A stretch of DNA of 64,000 nt from Luscinia megarhynchos (Eukaryota; Chordata; Aves; Passeriformes; Turdidae): the NCBI GenBank assembly GCA_034336665.1, contig CM067570.1, positions 22,587,002-22,651,001 on the forward strand. The letters are read 5' to 3'. The notes below the pieces were generated by a model that saw only the letters and a program-made list of their open reading frames with translations, ran no database searches and had not been told where the DNA came from. Positions 1 through 13,200 of the stretch are shown one piece after another (within the stretch, counting starts at the first letter, position 1; every line of letters starts with the position of its first letter). Both the position numbers and the translations under genes were made by a program.

Positions 1-387
1 TGCACATCTATGTGTCTGTCCATACGAACCTGGGAAAATGCAGGTGAATTGATTTAAGGTAAATCTGGAGCATGCAATTATTTTAGGAAGACATTGAACA
101 AGCAGAATGCCATATTCCAGAATACGAAAACTATATGATGCTTTTGCTTAAAAACATTGGATAGATTTACAGTAGTTTGATACTCCTGTTCATAAAATTC
201 GGTACAGATTACTTCAAGTTGGTTAATTATTGAAAACGGTTTTGAAGGTGGAAATCATGCAGAAGTGTGGAGTAGAAAGGATACAAGCCATTCATTCTAG
301 ACTACAGATTAACTGATTTGGTTACAAGGGGCTTGTGGTGGCTGCCCTACTAGGTATATTTACTGCTTCTCACTGCAAGCTACCCAC
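1..387 (-). other. CCDC141 intron after exon 24
   Basis: No reading frame resembling the second half of an Ig domain, with its Tyr-x-Cys motif, is visible on the minus strand here. The exon completing the domain must lie beyond the window. Confidence 0.7.
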
Positions 388-1289
388 CATGTCAGTGTAG
401 GCTCTGGGAATCCCGTTACTTCTACTTCCAAAGTTACTGGAGACCCTTCCAGGACGGTTTTGTTAGACAGAAGCTGGGAGAAGTTAGGCGCCTGTCCAGT
501 TAGGCTGGCCATGCTGTTCTTTTCTGAAGAACTTTTAATCTCTTCTCGGGTAACCATCTGCCTCTGACAGCTTCTGGTGGCGTCTGATTGAAACACGAAA
601 CCTGAGAATGCAGCAGGCAAAGCATGCAGCCTGCCCTGGGGTTTAGTACAGTTATTCAAGGCATGCAACTTTTCTTGCTCTTCTGCCATGCTTTTATGAA
701 GTTCAGGGTGCTGTAAATGTGTTTTGCACATTTCACTCGTCATGCTGTGTACTGGTTTGGCTTTTATAGAGCAGGAAGCAGTGCTAGTGTCAGATATTTC
801 TTGTGAGCTACAAGTCAAAGGAGATACTGCTCTGACTTCTGGACCAGGATTTGTTAAAGAGATACAAAGCTTTTCAAAGTGATCTTTGAAAAGTGATGGG
901 CTTTCCATTCTATTATTTGTAGCATCAGCAGAAGCAGAATTTGTTAAGAGGTCAGATGCTTCCATCAGTTTTACTGTTCTAGTGGTTTTCTGCATTTGCA
1001 AGCTATAGGAACTGACATGCAGACTATGAGAACTACTACAGCACTGCTCTTCTAGCTCTGTCTCAGAATGCAGGAGGTTGGATTCTGGTGTCTCAGAAAG
1101 CGGTGGCAAAGACATATCATCAGGTGATATACATTCATATTCATCTCCAGAGGGTGTTTCTTCTGCCAGGAATTCACTCTGCAAACTATCCTCTTTGGCT
1201 GAAGATGACTGCTCTGTATCCTGTGAAACAAGATCCTCACCAGCTGGACAGATAACTGAAATATCAGCCAACATGTTCCTCTCCTCGAA
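388..1289 (-). CDS. CCDC141: CCDC141 exon 24, Ser-rich linker and first half of Ig domain (residues 1184-1483)
   Basis: 902 nt with acceptor CCCCTCCTAG|TTC. It begins [12 protein letters not shown], then an acidic low-complexity linker with [17 protein letters not shown], a motif almost the same in human. Next come about 200 Ser/Thr-rich residues including [15 protein letters not shown]. The exon ends in an I-set-type Ig start: [32 protein letters not shown] with the Trp codon split. The donor is taken as TG|GTGGGT (phase 2), as is usual for Ig-domain splits. Translation through it reaches a stop near 360, which I read as intron. Confidence 0.93.
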
Positions 1290-4200
1290 CTAGGAGGGGA
1301 AAGAGGAGAAAGGAAAGAAGAAAAAGAAAAACAAAGAATAAGTTATCATTTAATACATCCCCTTGTCAGACAAAATCTAACAACAATATTTCTTCTAATT
1401 AAGCTTCAAGTATTTTGAGAGGCAGAAAGAAATGGGGCAAAAGACAATTTGTCAGAAAATGTTGCAGCAGCTCACTGGAATTTCAAATTGCTCAAATAGT
1501 TTCTGGAAAATATTATTATAATTATGTATAAGCATTTTTTATAACAGTAACAATGAAAAAAAAAGTACCTTACTATAAACAAATGGCAACTTGTGGATTT
1601 CATGTAGCTTCTGTTTATATGAGCATTTTCAAGGGGAGGGTGGAGGTGGTCTAATTACATCTAAATTGGACACAGTTACATAGCAATAAAAATAAATTAA
1701 CAGCCAAGTTGCTGGATATGTTTCTTTGAGAAAAAGAGTTGTCAGTCATGCTCAAATAATTAAGCCAACACCTCTATAACATTTCTCAAGCATTTTGTAT
1801 TTCCCTTTTTTTTTTTTTTTTTAAATTTTGTCAGCTGTTACAGAATCCTCCCAAATATTAATATAAAAGCAGTGCAAAATTATTTTATGTTAGCTTGGAT
1901 CCAGGAAAAATAAATCTCTCTCATCATGTTTCAAAGAGAATTGGGTGAGGCATAAGTGCATTAATTTTAATCACAAAGCACCAAAGACATTATCTACTTT
2001 GTTAATTATTTCTCTGCCTCTTGATTTTTGTAATGCATGAATGTAATCACATATTCAGATTGATTTCATTTCTGCAAAAATTCATGCATAATGTTTTCTT
2101 AAGCTACTGTCTCATTGCTGGGTTCTATACAAATATGTAATATTACAAATATGTAATCTACTAAGCAGTGTTCCTATCACCTATAAACTGCCCACTCAAA
2201 TAAATTGGGTGATACACTGAATTTCATTGCTTTCCAAAACAGGGCTCTTTGGAAGTATCAAAAGTGTGGTGGTACATTTGTTTTAGATTTCTTTTTGCTT
2301 TACTGCTCTAAATACAATCAAAAAATTAGTGCAAATTTTTTTTTTAAAAACCCAGGAGTAATAGAACCTCATATGTACCCTGGTCCTTTGGACATGTTAG
2401 TTTTAATATAGTCTTTTCCAAGTTATTACATTTGTTATTTCAAAACAATGTGATTCATGCCAGATCTATGAATAAAAAATGACTGGAAGAAGGTTGGGAT
2501 TTTACTGTGTCTATTTCACTAAACAATCCAGTTGTAAGATGAAATTCAAGTTCTACTATAAAAGTGTTTCTCATAAACATCCCCTGATGAACTCTGACCC
2601 CTGATGAGATGGAAGAAGACCCTGGAGAAAATGCTGTGGAAAAGAATGACAGGTGAGAAAGCTGCCAGATAGGCTTTGGCAGCATGGCACCAAAACAGCA
2701 GGAGGGTCAATGTGCCATGAGAACGTCTAACACACTTTAAAGAGAGTTATATTTGAAGCAAATTAGTGCTGGGAAAGCAGCTTGCAGAGGTACAGATGGA
2801 ATTAGAGATTGCTGGCCCATACACGAAGCTCTAGTGAGATGAACCTGCTCCTTCTTTACGTGAAGTATGGAGTGATGAAAAGGGTAGAGGCATCACAGTT
2901 GCCACAATCCTCATATGATATTTGCTGCTCTGCATACCCTTGACTCCTCTCCTTGGCAGCTGAGACTCAGCCTGATGAGGACAGACAAAGCTGTGGCTTA
3001 GCAAAATGCAGCTATGGACATCTGCAGAGGTGATTGTCCTGAGGCACGCTCTGTGGAGCAGTCACAAAACTTTGGGGGAGATCTGGGCTCCTAGTCAATG
3101 CTGAAACTCCCACTGACTTGGAATGGAGGTAAGAAAATTAGTTGGGTTTAATTTTGATTACAGGACATTTTGTGTTGGACTGAAGGGAATTATATTAGTT
3201 TAATTTCTATAAAACATCACTGTTTAATATCTTGCAGCATTTGTCTATGTTATCTGCTTCCAAAGTGGAATTTTTAGATCTCCAAATCTGTTACCAATGG
3301 ATCCTACCTTTCTTAATGTATTACCACCCACTCCAATTTATCAGACTATTTTACATAGCAAATTATTTACATTTACATCCAGGATCCCAAGCCTTGAAAA
3401 TATTCTTTAAGCTAAAGTAATTCATCTCATAAAACATAGCTTTTCTTTGCCTGTATTTCTAAGATTTCATTTATTAATTGAGTATTTGGAAACTTTAATA
3501 TTATTTTATTGTATATCTATCAATAAAAGATGTTTGGATTTTTATCCTTCTAAATGCATACTCAGTCTTGTCTTATCTTTTGTGAATTGTCCTCAACATG
3601 GATGCAATCCCTCTGTTGGATTATTTATGATCCCTGATGCAGAGAATCTTGGCAACTGAAATGGAACTTAAGTGTTTTGAGATGAGGATAAAGATGATTA
3701 TTTGATGGTGAGTTCTATTATTTCTTCTATAGTGTCATACCAACATTACAGCAAATTATATTTGACATGATATCCTGCTGAACTACTGACAGCTGCAGTT
3801 GTGTTCCATCATTTTTTTCTCGGTTTCCTGTTATTCCCACTGTTTTTTAACTGATTTGATGTGCTTGTTTTGTCAGGTTTTTGGAAATACTGTAAATGAG
3901 ACTATAATCAAAGCATACTGATGTAACAATAGTCCTCACTTTTGATTCGCAGCAAATTAAGGAGTGAAATTCCCTGCAGAGTACACAATGATGCCCATCA
4001 ATCTGATTAAATGCAAATTGATATGAACAACACATACTTGTTTAGTGCCTGGAGGATACAGAGTATTGCTTCTCTTCTCAGCAATGCTTTCTGAATTTGT
4101 AAGCAGTTCACCTGGTGCCATCTGAAAGAAACATGTTTTAAAATCCCACTTTTTTCCTGATTAATACTTTAATGATTCAACAAATAATCATTTCCACTTT

Positions 4201-7200
4201 TATTTAGTTCAAATTCTGAGCTATGTTTCTCTCATAGAATATTACTTATAAATCAGATATTTTCCTAACTTGTAGACATCATAGGAACTCTAGGGCTCTG
4301 GGAATACAATCAGCAGTTTTCCCCATTACTTCCTATATTCCCTTAAGTTTTATTTTTAAAGGAGAGAGTTCAAGAAGTTCTTTTTCAAGAAGGAGGAATG
4401 GTCATAAAAGGAACTGAGTCACATTAAGAATACTGTGGCAATAGGACCAAAGGAAAATTGGTAAAATGTTAGGAAAGGAATCGTTTTTAGAAAAGAAAAG
4501 GAGATAGACATGTAAACATAAACATGCAAAAAATGCTAAAAAATAAAAATTCATAGGAAAGAATATGTGGATAGGATAGAAGGGAAAGGGATAACTGAAA
4601 ATAACTAAAAAACAATTGACCAAGACTACACTGATAACACCCATCCTAACGGAGGCTTTAAGATTAAAAACAAGGACCTTTCTAGCAATGTCCAGAGCCT
4701 TTTAAGAAAGAGTTCTAGCTATTAAAAAAACCAATTAACTGAACTAACCTGTTGCTTTTGCTCCACTTTAACAGTCTCACATGCTTCCTGACTATTTCTT
4801 TCTTCTATTTTAACAGTAATCAACTCTTCAGAAAAATCAACTTTCTGCCACATGAAAAGAAAATTAAGTAAGTTTGTACACAGTAGAAGGTAGGAATTGC
4901 TAGCCACACAGTGGCTTGTGCTCTGTACAACAGAGAAAACACTAAAGTGAAAATCTGTCATCAGCACAGGTGTAAATTACTTATGGCAAAAAAATGCAGC
5001 AAACCCCAATTAATTCATTCTAGCACAAGTAATGACAACATTTTTCAAAGCTGACAGGATCTTTTTTAAGGCAGGGAAACTATAGAAGACTATAATTCTT
5101 CAGTATATAAGAATATAATTCTTCAGTATATAAGACTGGCTATCTGTAATCAAAATTTTTTAGAAGGTGGAAAGGGAAGAATGTGGTCTAAGCATAAAGC
5201 ATAGCATAACAGAAATAGAAAGCCAAAAGCTTTATAGTTACAGCTGTGTGCCTTCCATATCTTTAGCTGCCCAGCCAAAGTTATAGTCTTAAACAAGTTT
5301 CTTATAAGAGAGTGCTGCATTATTAATTTTCCATTCTAGCACTAAACAAGTGAAAAATTCCATGTGGTCTTTTCAGTCTATTTTTTTTCTTTTAGGAAGA
5401 ATAAGTAGTGTTTAATTTTGCACTTGAAAAAATCAAAGCTTTTTTCTGGCATTCAGCAGCCATGTAAATTTAGAAAATATTATACAATATATTTCCCCTT
5501 AATTTGTCATGCCTTGAAAATAACAGGAAGTGAAACTCAATTTATAGTCACGACATTCCATACAGATGGCACATGTCTGTGTAGAAAGCTTGCTGAGTTG
5601 TTTATTCTTCATAAGATACATTGGCTATTGATATACTCTGGAAATTTTCAATAAGAATATTAGTTTTTAAATCTCAGAATACTACATAAAGTTAAAAAAA
5701 ACCCCCAAACCTTTCAATTTCAAATAGTTGCAGATCTATATTTTAAGAAAAAAATCAATGATTTTATGGAAATTAGTCAAAATAAGGTAGTAAAATTAGT
5801 TTGAAATTCCACTTGTCTTGAAAAGATCATCCAGTGTTGCTTCAGAAAAGATGAAAGGTTCAAGCCCTCTTTTAACAGGACCTGGGACTGCTGTCCTGCA
5901 CACAGTAGTGTTTATGAAATACACAGATGGGGAGGAGGATGGGCATTTATGTTGAGGTTTCTATATGGTCACAGTGCAAGACAAAGCCTTCTTTCCATTC
6001 ACCTAATGGCCTTTGGAAATAATTTATATTTTAGGCATCTCTTACTGCTTTAAAGTGTATAATGGACAATTTGAGTGTTAATTTTATAGCATAATTCCAT
6101 CAAAGTGTAACAACATTCAGTACCAATAAAAGCAGGATATTGGAGCATCTTAATTTTTCCACCTTCACAGAAGAATTAACTCATCAGCTACTGCAGATTT
6201 TTCAGATGTTACTTTCAGAATGGAGGGAAGTGGACAGAGTCTTAATTGTCTTCCCCATCACCTGTCTTCCACAATTTCTCCTCATTTAATATGTTTCATT
6301 TAATTACACCTACAGCAGTTTATCAGAACATCAAGCTAAAAATGCTGTTCTCTTAAATACTTATGTAAAAGCAAGGCTTTTCTAACTCAAATTATTTTGG
6401 CTTTAACACAACTTGTTTTTCAGGATATCTTTTCCAAGAGGGAGCTAAAGCGAGGTTGGTTGGCATTTTGTAGCTCTGGCAGTTACTTATATTACAATAT
6501 CAAAGGAAGAAGTAGTATGAAAAAAAATTGTCTAGATAGTCAAAGAAAATTTTACATTTTCTCCTAAATGCTTCTTGAAAGGAGTAACAGTTCAGGAAGA
6601 AACAAAGAAAAAGAATATTAGAATAAATATTTAGTGCCCACTTATTTAATAGCACTTCATTGATTCATTACAATCCTAAAGTAATAGAAAAGGAAACAAT
6701 AAAGAAGTAATGGTATTTATCAAACATGATAAATTGATGCAGCTACAATACATTCTCCAGTTAAAAAAATGTACCTTTATCTCCTTGAGTTCTCTCAGAG
6801 ATCTACACAACCCATCAACAGAATTCATGATTTCTTCATACTTTAATACAGTTTTTTCAACATACTTCTTTCCTTCTTCAATACCTACAAAGGCAAACCA
6901 GCATGAAAGTAGAACAGAATTCCTCAACCAGACATGCAACAATTCATGTAGTTTGGTGCCCCAAGGTACTACAATAAACACATTTTTCTGTGTTTTGTTT
7001 TGCTGGAGAAACTGTCATTCATAGTAAAGTGCTTTCCCAGCCTGTACTAGCTTACTTGGGATGAGTCCTCATAGTCTCTGCAGGCCTTCTCTACTGCTTT
7101 AAAAGATGCTGACCTCATAAAGTGTCCCCTAAACTCGTTGCCACTTTACACAACTAGGAGACACTTAGATCCCTCTTATATGAAATATGAAACAAAGGCA

Positions 7201-10200
7201 GGATGGAGAAGATTTTTCCCATATAATGACTTAAAAGACAGCAAGCAATTTCTTTCTCCTGGTGTTCCTAATCACCTGTTGTCAAAAATCCGTTCCTGCA
7301 GATAGGCATGTTTGAATTATTGAGAAGGCTTTAAAAAATAAAAAAGGAGAGAGAAGAAAAAAGAAATTATCTGTGCTCTCTAAATATTCTTTCCACTAAG
7401 TGAAGAGGAATTTAAAAGTTGGACTGGTGAAATATTTTTAGTTTTACTTCTTGAATTGATAGGCTATAAAAAATCCCTGCATGTTTGGGTTGTCAGCTTA
7501 TCTTTGGACACAATCATTTTATAAGGTATATAAAAGTTACTAGCAGAAAAAAAGCACAGCAAAATACAAATTGTTTTGACTTTCATTTTTTTTTGGTCAA
7601 CAATGATCCAAATAAATACAATTGCAAATACATCTAGATAGCAGTCTACATTATTTGCTAATAAAAATTTGGCAATCAAATCCTATCAGTTATTCACAGT
7701 TATAATGTAAAAAATTAATTCAGCACTGATGTATATCATTATAATATCCTCTGGCTTCAAAGGCTTGCCTGTTATGACAGAGCTTAAGCCATGAAATCTT
7801 AACTCCAAGCTCATGAATATTGGAAGGACGTTTTGATTTCAAGGTGAACTGAGGCTGTATACAGAAAACTAAGTAAATATCAGACTACTGAGTACTTCCA
7901 TATTTTTATTTTTTGTAAATATTTTTTCTGAAATCCTTCACCTCTTCCAACCAATACTTTAAAACAATATTTATTTTTTAAAATTCATTGGATTTTCTTC
8001 CTAAATGAACAAAATGAACTCTAGGAGTCTGTGTGCTTCCATCCCAAGTTACTGCATTTTGTCCCCACAGTGCATTACCAGGTATCTCCTCACCATATAA
8101 CTGTCCAGCAAGGTCCATAATCTGCTGGATTTTTTCTTCTTGCTGAGGCACTGCAGGTTCAATAAATTTATTGAACTGCTTATGGAGACTCTCTATTGCT
8201 TCTCTTGTTTTGCATTCTGCAGAGTAGTTGCCGACTCTAATCACTGTTGCACTCACATCTTCAAACCAAAATTGACACTGAGGGATAAAAAAAACCTGCA
8301 TTACAATCAATTATTATCTGCAGTTCAAGCTGTTGCAGAATAGACTGGATAATTCTTAGACTTTCCATGATCAGTGGCATACAGTATGCCCGACTTAAAT
8401 TTAACCTGAAAAACATTAGTTCATTACTAATGGTGCTTCAAGCACATTGCACATTCATTTCCCTCTTTCATCGCAAATTTAGAAAGAAACAATTTAAAAA
8501 AACCCTTTTTTAGCAATTCATTACTTTTGGAAAGTACAGATTAACCTTGAGGCAGTTACAGCACTTTTATCTATCCCTGTGCTGGATCATTATTACAGCC
8601 AAGTGGGGATCCAGGTTTACCAGTACCTCTTTCATCATCTGTTGCAGATGCTCCATGAGATCCAGATTTTGCTTGTAATCGTCCACAACCACGTTAAAAT
8701 CATTCAGCTGTTTTTGTAAGTCACTGATTGAGCCCAAGAGAACTTGAACTTTAGCATTAGGTTCATTTGCAAAAGGGTCAATGACTTTCTTCTCTAAATT
8801 TTCCATCTTCTTTTTAAGAATCTGTTTAAAAGACATAGCAATGTTAAATACCACAACAAAATGTTTCTATTTTTAGAAACTTAATATAAAAAAGCAGGAG
8901 AAAACCATACAGACATATTTCTTGTCCTATGTCCTGTTTTAAAAATGAGAAGTTGCTCTTTTGAAAATCAGAGGAAAATGGAGGGTCTCTGCAAAGCTGA
9001 TTAAAATGACTTAAATTATATTTATGAAAAGTGTAATTGAGCTGACTTTTTTTCAGCTTAAAAATAAAGAAATATCTGTAGTAATAAAACATGGTCATGC
9101 ATGACTTGCAACTGTAAAAAGACCATTGAAGGAGAGTTTCTAGTGGATGCAAAAAATGGGTGAGGCTAACAGGGTTCTAAGGTGCAAATGAGCATGATCA
9201 ACTCCAGGTAATAAATACAGCCAAAGGCTCTGAAGAAAAAAGTTCATCTTACATGATGAAATCAGAAAGACAAGAGAGTAGCTTCATGCAGGACATGATT
9301 ATTTTGGGTTTCTTCCAGGAAAAGAAATACTAGGTCACACAGTAGAGGCAAGAATAAAAGATTAAACAGAAAAATGATGGGGGATTAAAGGAGTGAAGTC
9401 AGGAATTGAGTTAACATCACTTCACTGAAGTGGCAGAATAACAGGAATAGAACAGTGAAAAATGTCTCAGTCAATGACAGACAGGGAGAGTATAATGAGA
9501 AAAGTAAGAGAGAAGTGCACAATAAATTCTGTGAAGTGCCAATCTCCTGTGATGTGTTTGGCATAGGCCAAGTAATTCAACTGGTGAAGCCTTTGCTAAG
9601 CCTAGAATTTCTATTACCTGTAGCTTCTCTGCATATGTATCAACTTGCTGAATCTGGATTTTAAGTACTTTCATATTCCGAGCTTTTTCTGTTTTCTTCA
9701 TGTAGTTAAACTTCAAATTGTTGAATTTCTTTTTGAGATCCTTAAATGATTCTCTAAGCTGCAACAGTGTAAACATATTTATTAGCAAAAAAAAAAAAAA
9801 AGAGCACACGAGTCCAGGTTTTTCCAGAGCTGTCTGATGAACAATTTAAACACTGAAAATTTAATATAGAAATTAGTAATACTATGCCATCTCAAAGCAT
9901 CCTTAGTTCCATAGAGCCATATATGAAGAACATAACTTTAAACCCATGGTAAATAAACACCATGGGAACTAATTATAATATAGGGTTGTTAAATTCTTTA
10001 TCTTTTGTTTTCAAGTGACAATTAAGTTTCCTTTAATATTGTCTCACAAGTGGGCATTTAATAAACCGTATTTATTTTTTCATTATCAATTTTATATAAA
10101 TGAGCGTATCAAAATCATTTAGATAAACCGTTTTTAAAGGCCTATGCAATTTTAAAGCATAGATTTCCTTATAATTTTTCTTTTTGCATCCTGAAAAACT

Positions 10201-13200
10201 CCTTTCAGATATTATTGTTACTTTTTAATTTCTTTAAGCAAGAGATACAAGAATCAGACAAGCATAAAACCTGTTTAAAATCAGTACTATTTTATTTACC
10301 TTGCCATTCCATGATCAGATTTAAAAATTATTTGTAATTAGTTAATAAAATTTGAAATGAAAGAATATAAAAATTACCAAAATATTGATTTTAGAATTTC
10401 AGATCCTTCAGGTAGATAATATTTTGCTTTTTGGATAATGTATAACAATAATAATGAATAAATTATATAAAGCTATATTTATTTAAAGACACTAATATAA
10501 AGACATGCAGAAGTTCTAATGCTTTAGGATCTGTCACTCCAGATACATAAATGAAAAGAACTTACTTAATCAGTGTTAATAAGTTCAGGTCAGATCTTCA
10601 ATTAGATATCTAAATATGTATTTGAGGCTTTTTTAATATTAAAAAATCCTACAGACTTTACCCTGCCCCCCCTTCTCCTTCCTGCCAAAGAATCCAGGGA
10701 ATAATGAAGGCTTATTTTGCAGCTCCTGTTATTGGAACAGCTAACAATCAATCACTGTTATTATTATTATATACCAATGTTAATCCATCAAGGGATATAT
10801 TTTTCATTTTCATTTCATCTAGTGGGATGTTGCCACATTATTTCAGGAGTGAATAAACAGATGGTGCTCACTCAGTGTAATGGAAAGGAAGGGAATTCTA
10901 TCACTGGCCCTGTGATCTCCAATTAGTTTAAGCTTTTTATCCCTCCCAAGTACACAGAATAATAAAGTCTGTCTAAAAGCCCTCTGTTAATATAATCACA
11001 TCTGCAGAACAGTATTTTATTATTCAGAACACGAGAGTCTCATTTGCTGCTTCAAGTTTGTGGGAAAGAAAAGATGAACAAGAGTTTATTTTAGTTTGTT
11101 TCACTGGCTTGTGCACATTCAGACTAGTAGTGATAATTTATAAGGCCAGAGGCTCTCCTCATAGCAGTATGTGAAATTAGATCTCCTTGTTTCAGATATG
11201 ATGGCTTGTGTGTCAAAGGTCTGCAGCTGCTGCCACTCTTCTCTTTTAGCCTCAGTGGAAAAACCAGATTCAGCCCTGACCTGTACATCAGACTGCATTT
11301 GCTCAGCTCCTTTTATCATCAGCAACTGGACCAAGGACACTGCATAGTTTCCAGTTTCTAGAAATCTGAACGTATTTCAGTTTTGCAAGATTAAATGAGA
11401 AATACTGAAGGGACTGTGCATCAAAATATGCTCCAGTGGCTTCAGCCCACTGCTTCAATGGAACTTTGTACCTTGTCTATTGTGTCTTTATTGTGCCATT
11501 GTCTGTATTCAGGCAGCTGTTCCTAACTATAGTTGCCCTGTCATGGGTGGAGAATGATAGTGGAGGAGAGGGGTTTAACTACCAATTGCTTAAATTTGTC
11601 ACAGGACCACAAAATAAATGGAAAAATCAAGTTATAAAATGCTTTAAACATTTTTTTGTTAACAACACCATTCCAGTAAAGATGAGCTTTCCCTGTACTT
11701 CTCAAAGATGTTGAGGACGTAAATACTTATTTTTGCCTTCTCAAGTTCTCTTTAAATTAGAGAAGGCACAGAAAAGGCATGCATTTTACTCTTACACACA
11801 TTAATCACATCAAACATAAATTAATGCATAAATTAAGTATTTACAGCAGAATCCCAAATATTTTCAGTCAGGTTTAAAGTTTGCTCTCTAAACTGGTAAA
11901 TCACTACTAAATTATCTGGTTGACTGTTTACTATATGACAGCCATGAACAGCTGCTACTTGCTGCTGGCACATGAAATATTTATTTGCTGAGATACAGTA
12001 TGTAATAAATAAATTGTTCATTTAGACAGGTCTGTTACATACTAGCAATATTCAATTCCTGATGATAAAATTGACAGAATTTAAAATACTGAAGGTAATA
12101 CTCATAAATAATATTCTTGAAATGGTCTGGTGTCTGGTTTCTTGATTCCTAAACAGAATTAGTTATAAATACTTAATAAAAAAAATAAGAAGAAAATGGC
12201 AGGTACATTAGCCAAATATTTGTTTAGGAAATACCTTCATCTTGTATGCTAACCTATAAACAATAGGAACCTAAAGAAAAATATATCCACATGCCAATTT
12301 AGTATATTTCAGTTAGTTTATGTACAAGATTTAATTAGATTTGGGGATAACAGGTTTTAACTCAAACAATCAACATAGCTTTCCCAACTGAAACAGAAAA
12401 ATAAACTAAAAACCCCAATAGTGAACACAGTAATTGCTATGCAGTTATTTTACAGAGTATCCAATAGCCATCAGATGACAAAATATACTTTTTGCCATAT
12501 AAGGTATGTGGTGAGTAACCAAATACTATTTAAATTAAAAAAAAAAAGAAAACCCATACATTAATTTTCTCATTAAAAAGAGAGAAAAATCTCAGTTGCC
12601 TTTTCTTTGCTGATTTTCAGAAAATACAAACTGTCTTTACTTAGGTGTGGATTTTCTTAGCAAAAGATAAAAATAAGAATATATAACTTTCAGTGTCCTG
12701 TATTTTTATTACATATGCTTCATGCTACAGGGAACATTAACATCAAATCCATCCAGCTCAGAATCCACCTTCTGTGCTTCAGAGATGCAGAGGAGTACCA
12801 TCTACAGAACATCAAGTACAGAGCTCATCAGCCTCTTATTTCAATGGATCACCCTGGGAAAGTCAGTTCTCTGAAAAGTTTTCCCTAAATTAATTTTTGC
12901 AGCAACATCTAATGAATGTAGCTTGCTAATTTGTGAATTCATTTGTATTTGGCCTACCAAGATGTTATGTTGATAATCATATTATCTGAGTAATTATTCC
13001 TAACCTAAGTTCCATGATGCTAAACTCTAATCTCTCATGCCAGTGAACATTGCCTTCCCTCCAGCAGTTTTTCAAGTAGGTCTTTTGTTTCTGAAAAAAA
13101 GGTTTGTACTAGATTATTCTGAATTTTCACTGAAATACAAAAAATTCTTTCCAATCCCTGACAACCGCAATATGTACAAATTCTACTTTTGTTTGAAACT

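Larger units (their letters stand above)
1290..8626 (-). other. CCDC141 introns 19-23
   Basis: AT-rich intron sequence between exons 19 and 24 (1,290-4,037; 4,122-4,748; 4,845-6,774; 6,885-8,093; 8,278-8,626). Apart from a 23-bp tandem duplication near 5.1 kb and short T/A runs, I see no repeat family, RNA gene or coding signal. Confidence 0.6.

Noticed and set aside
1..387. Search for the final Ig-domain exon of CCDC141
   Set aside because: No Tyr-x-Cys Ig signature or acceptor with an open phase-2 frame could be found here.
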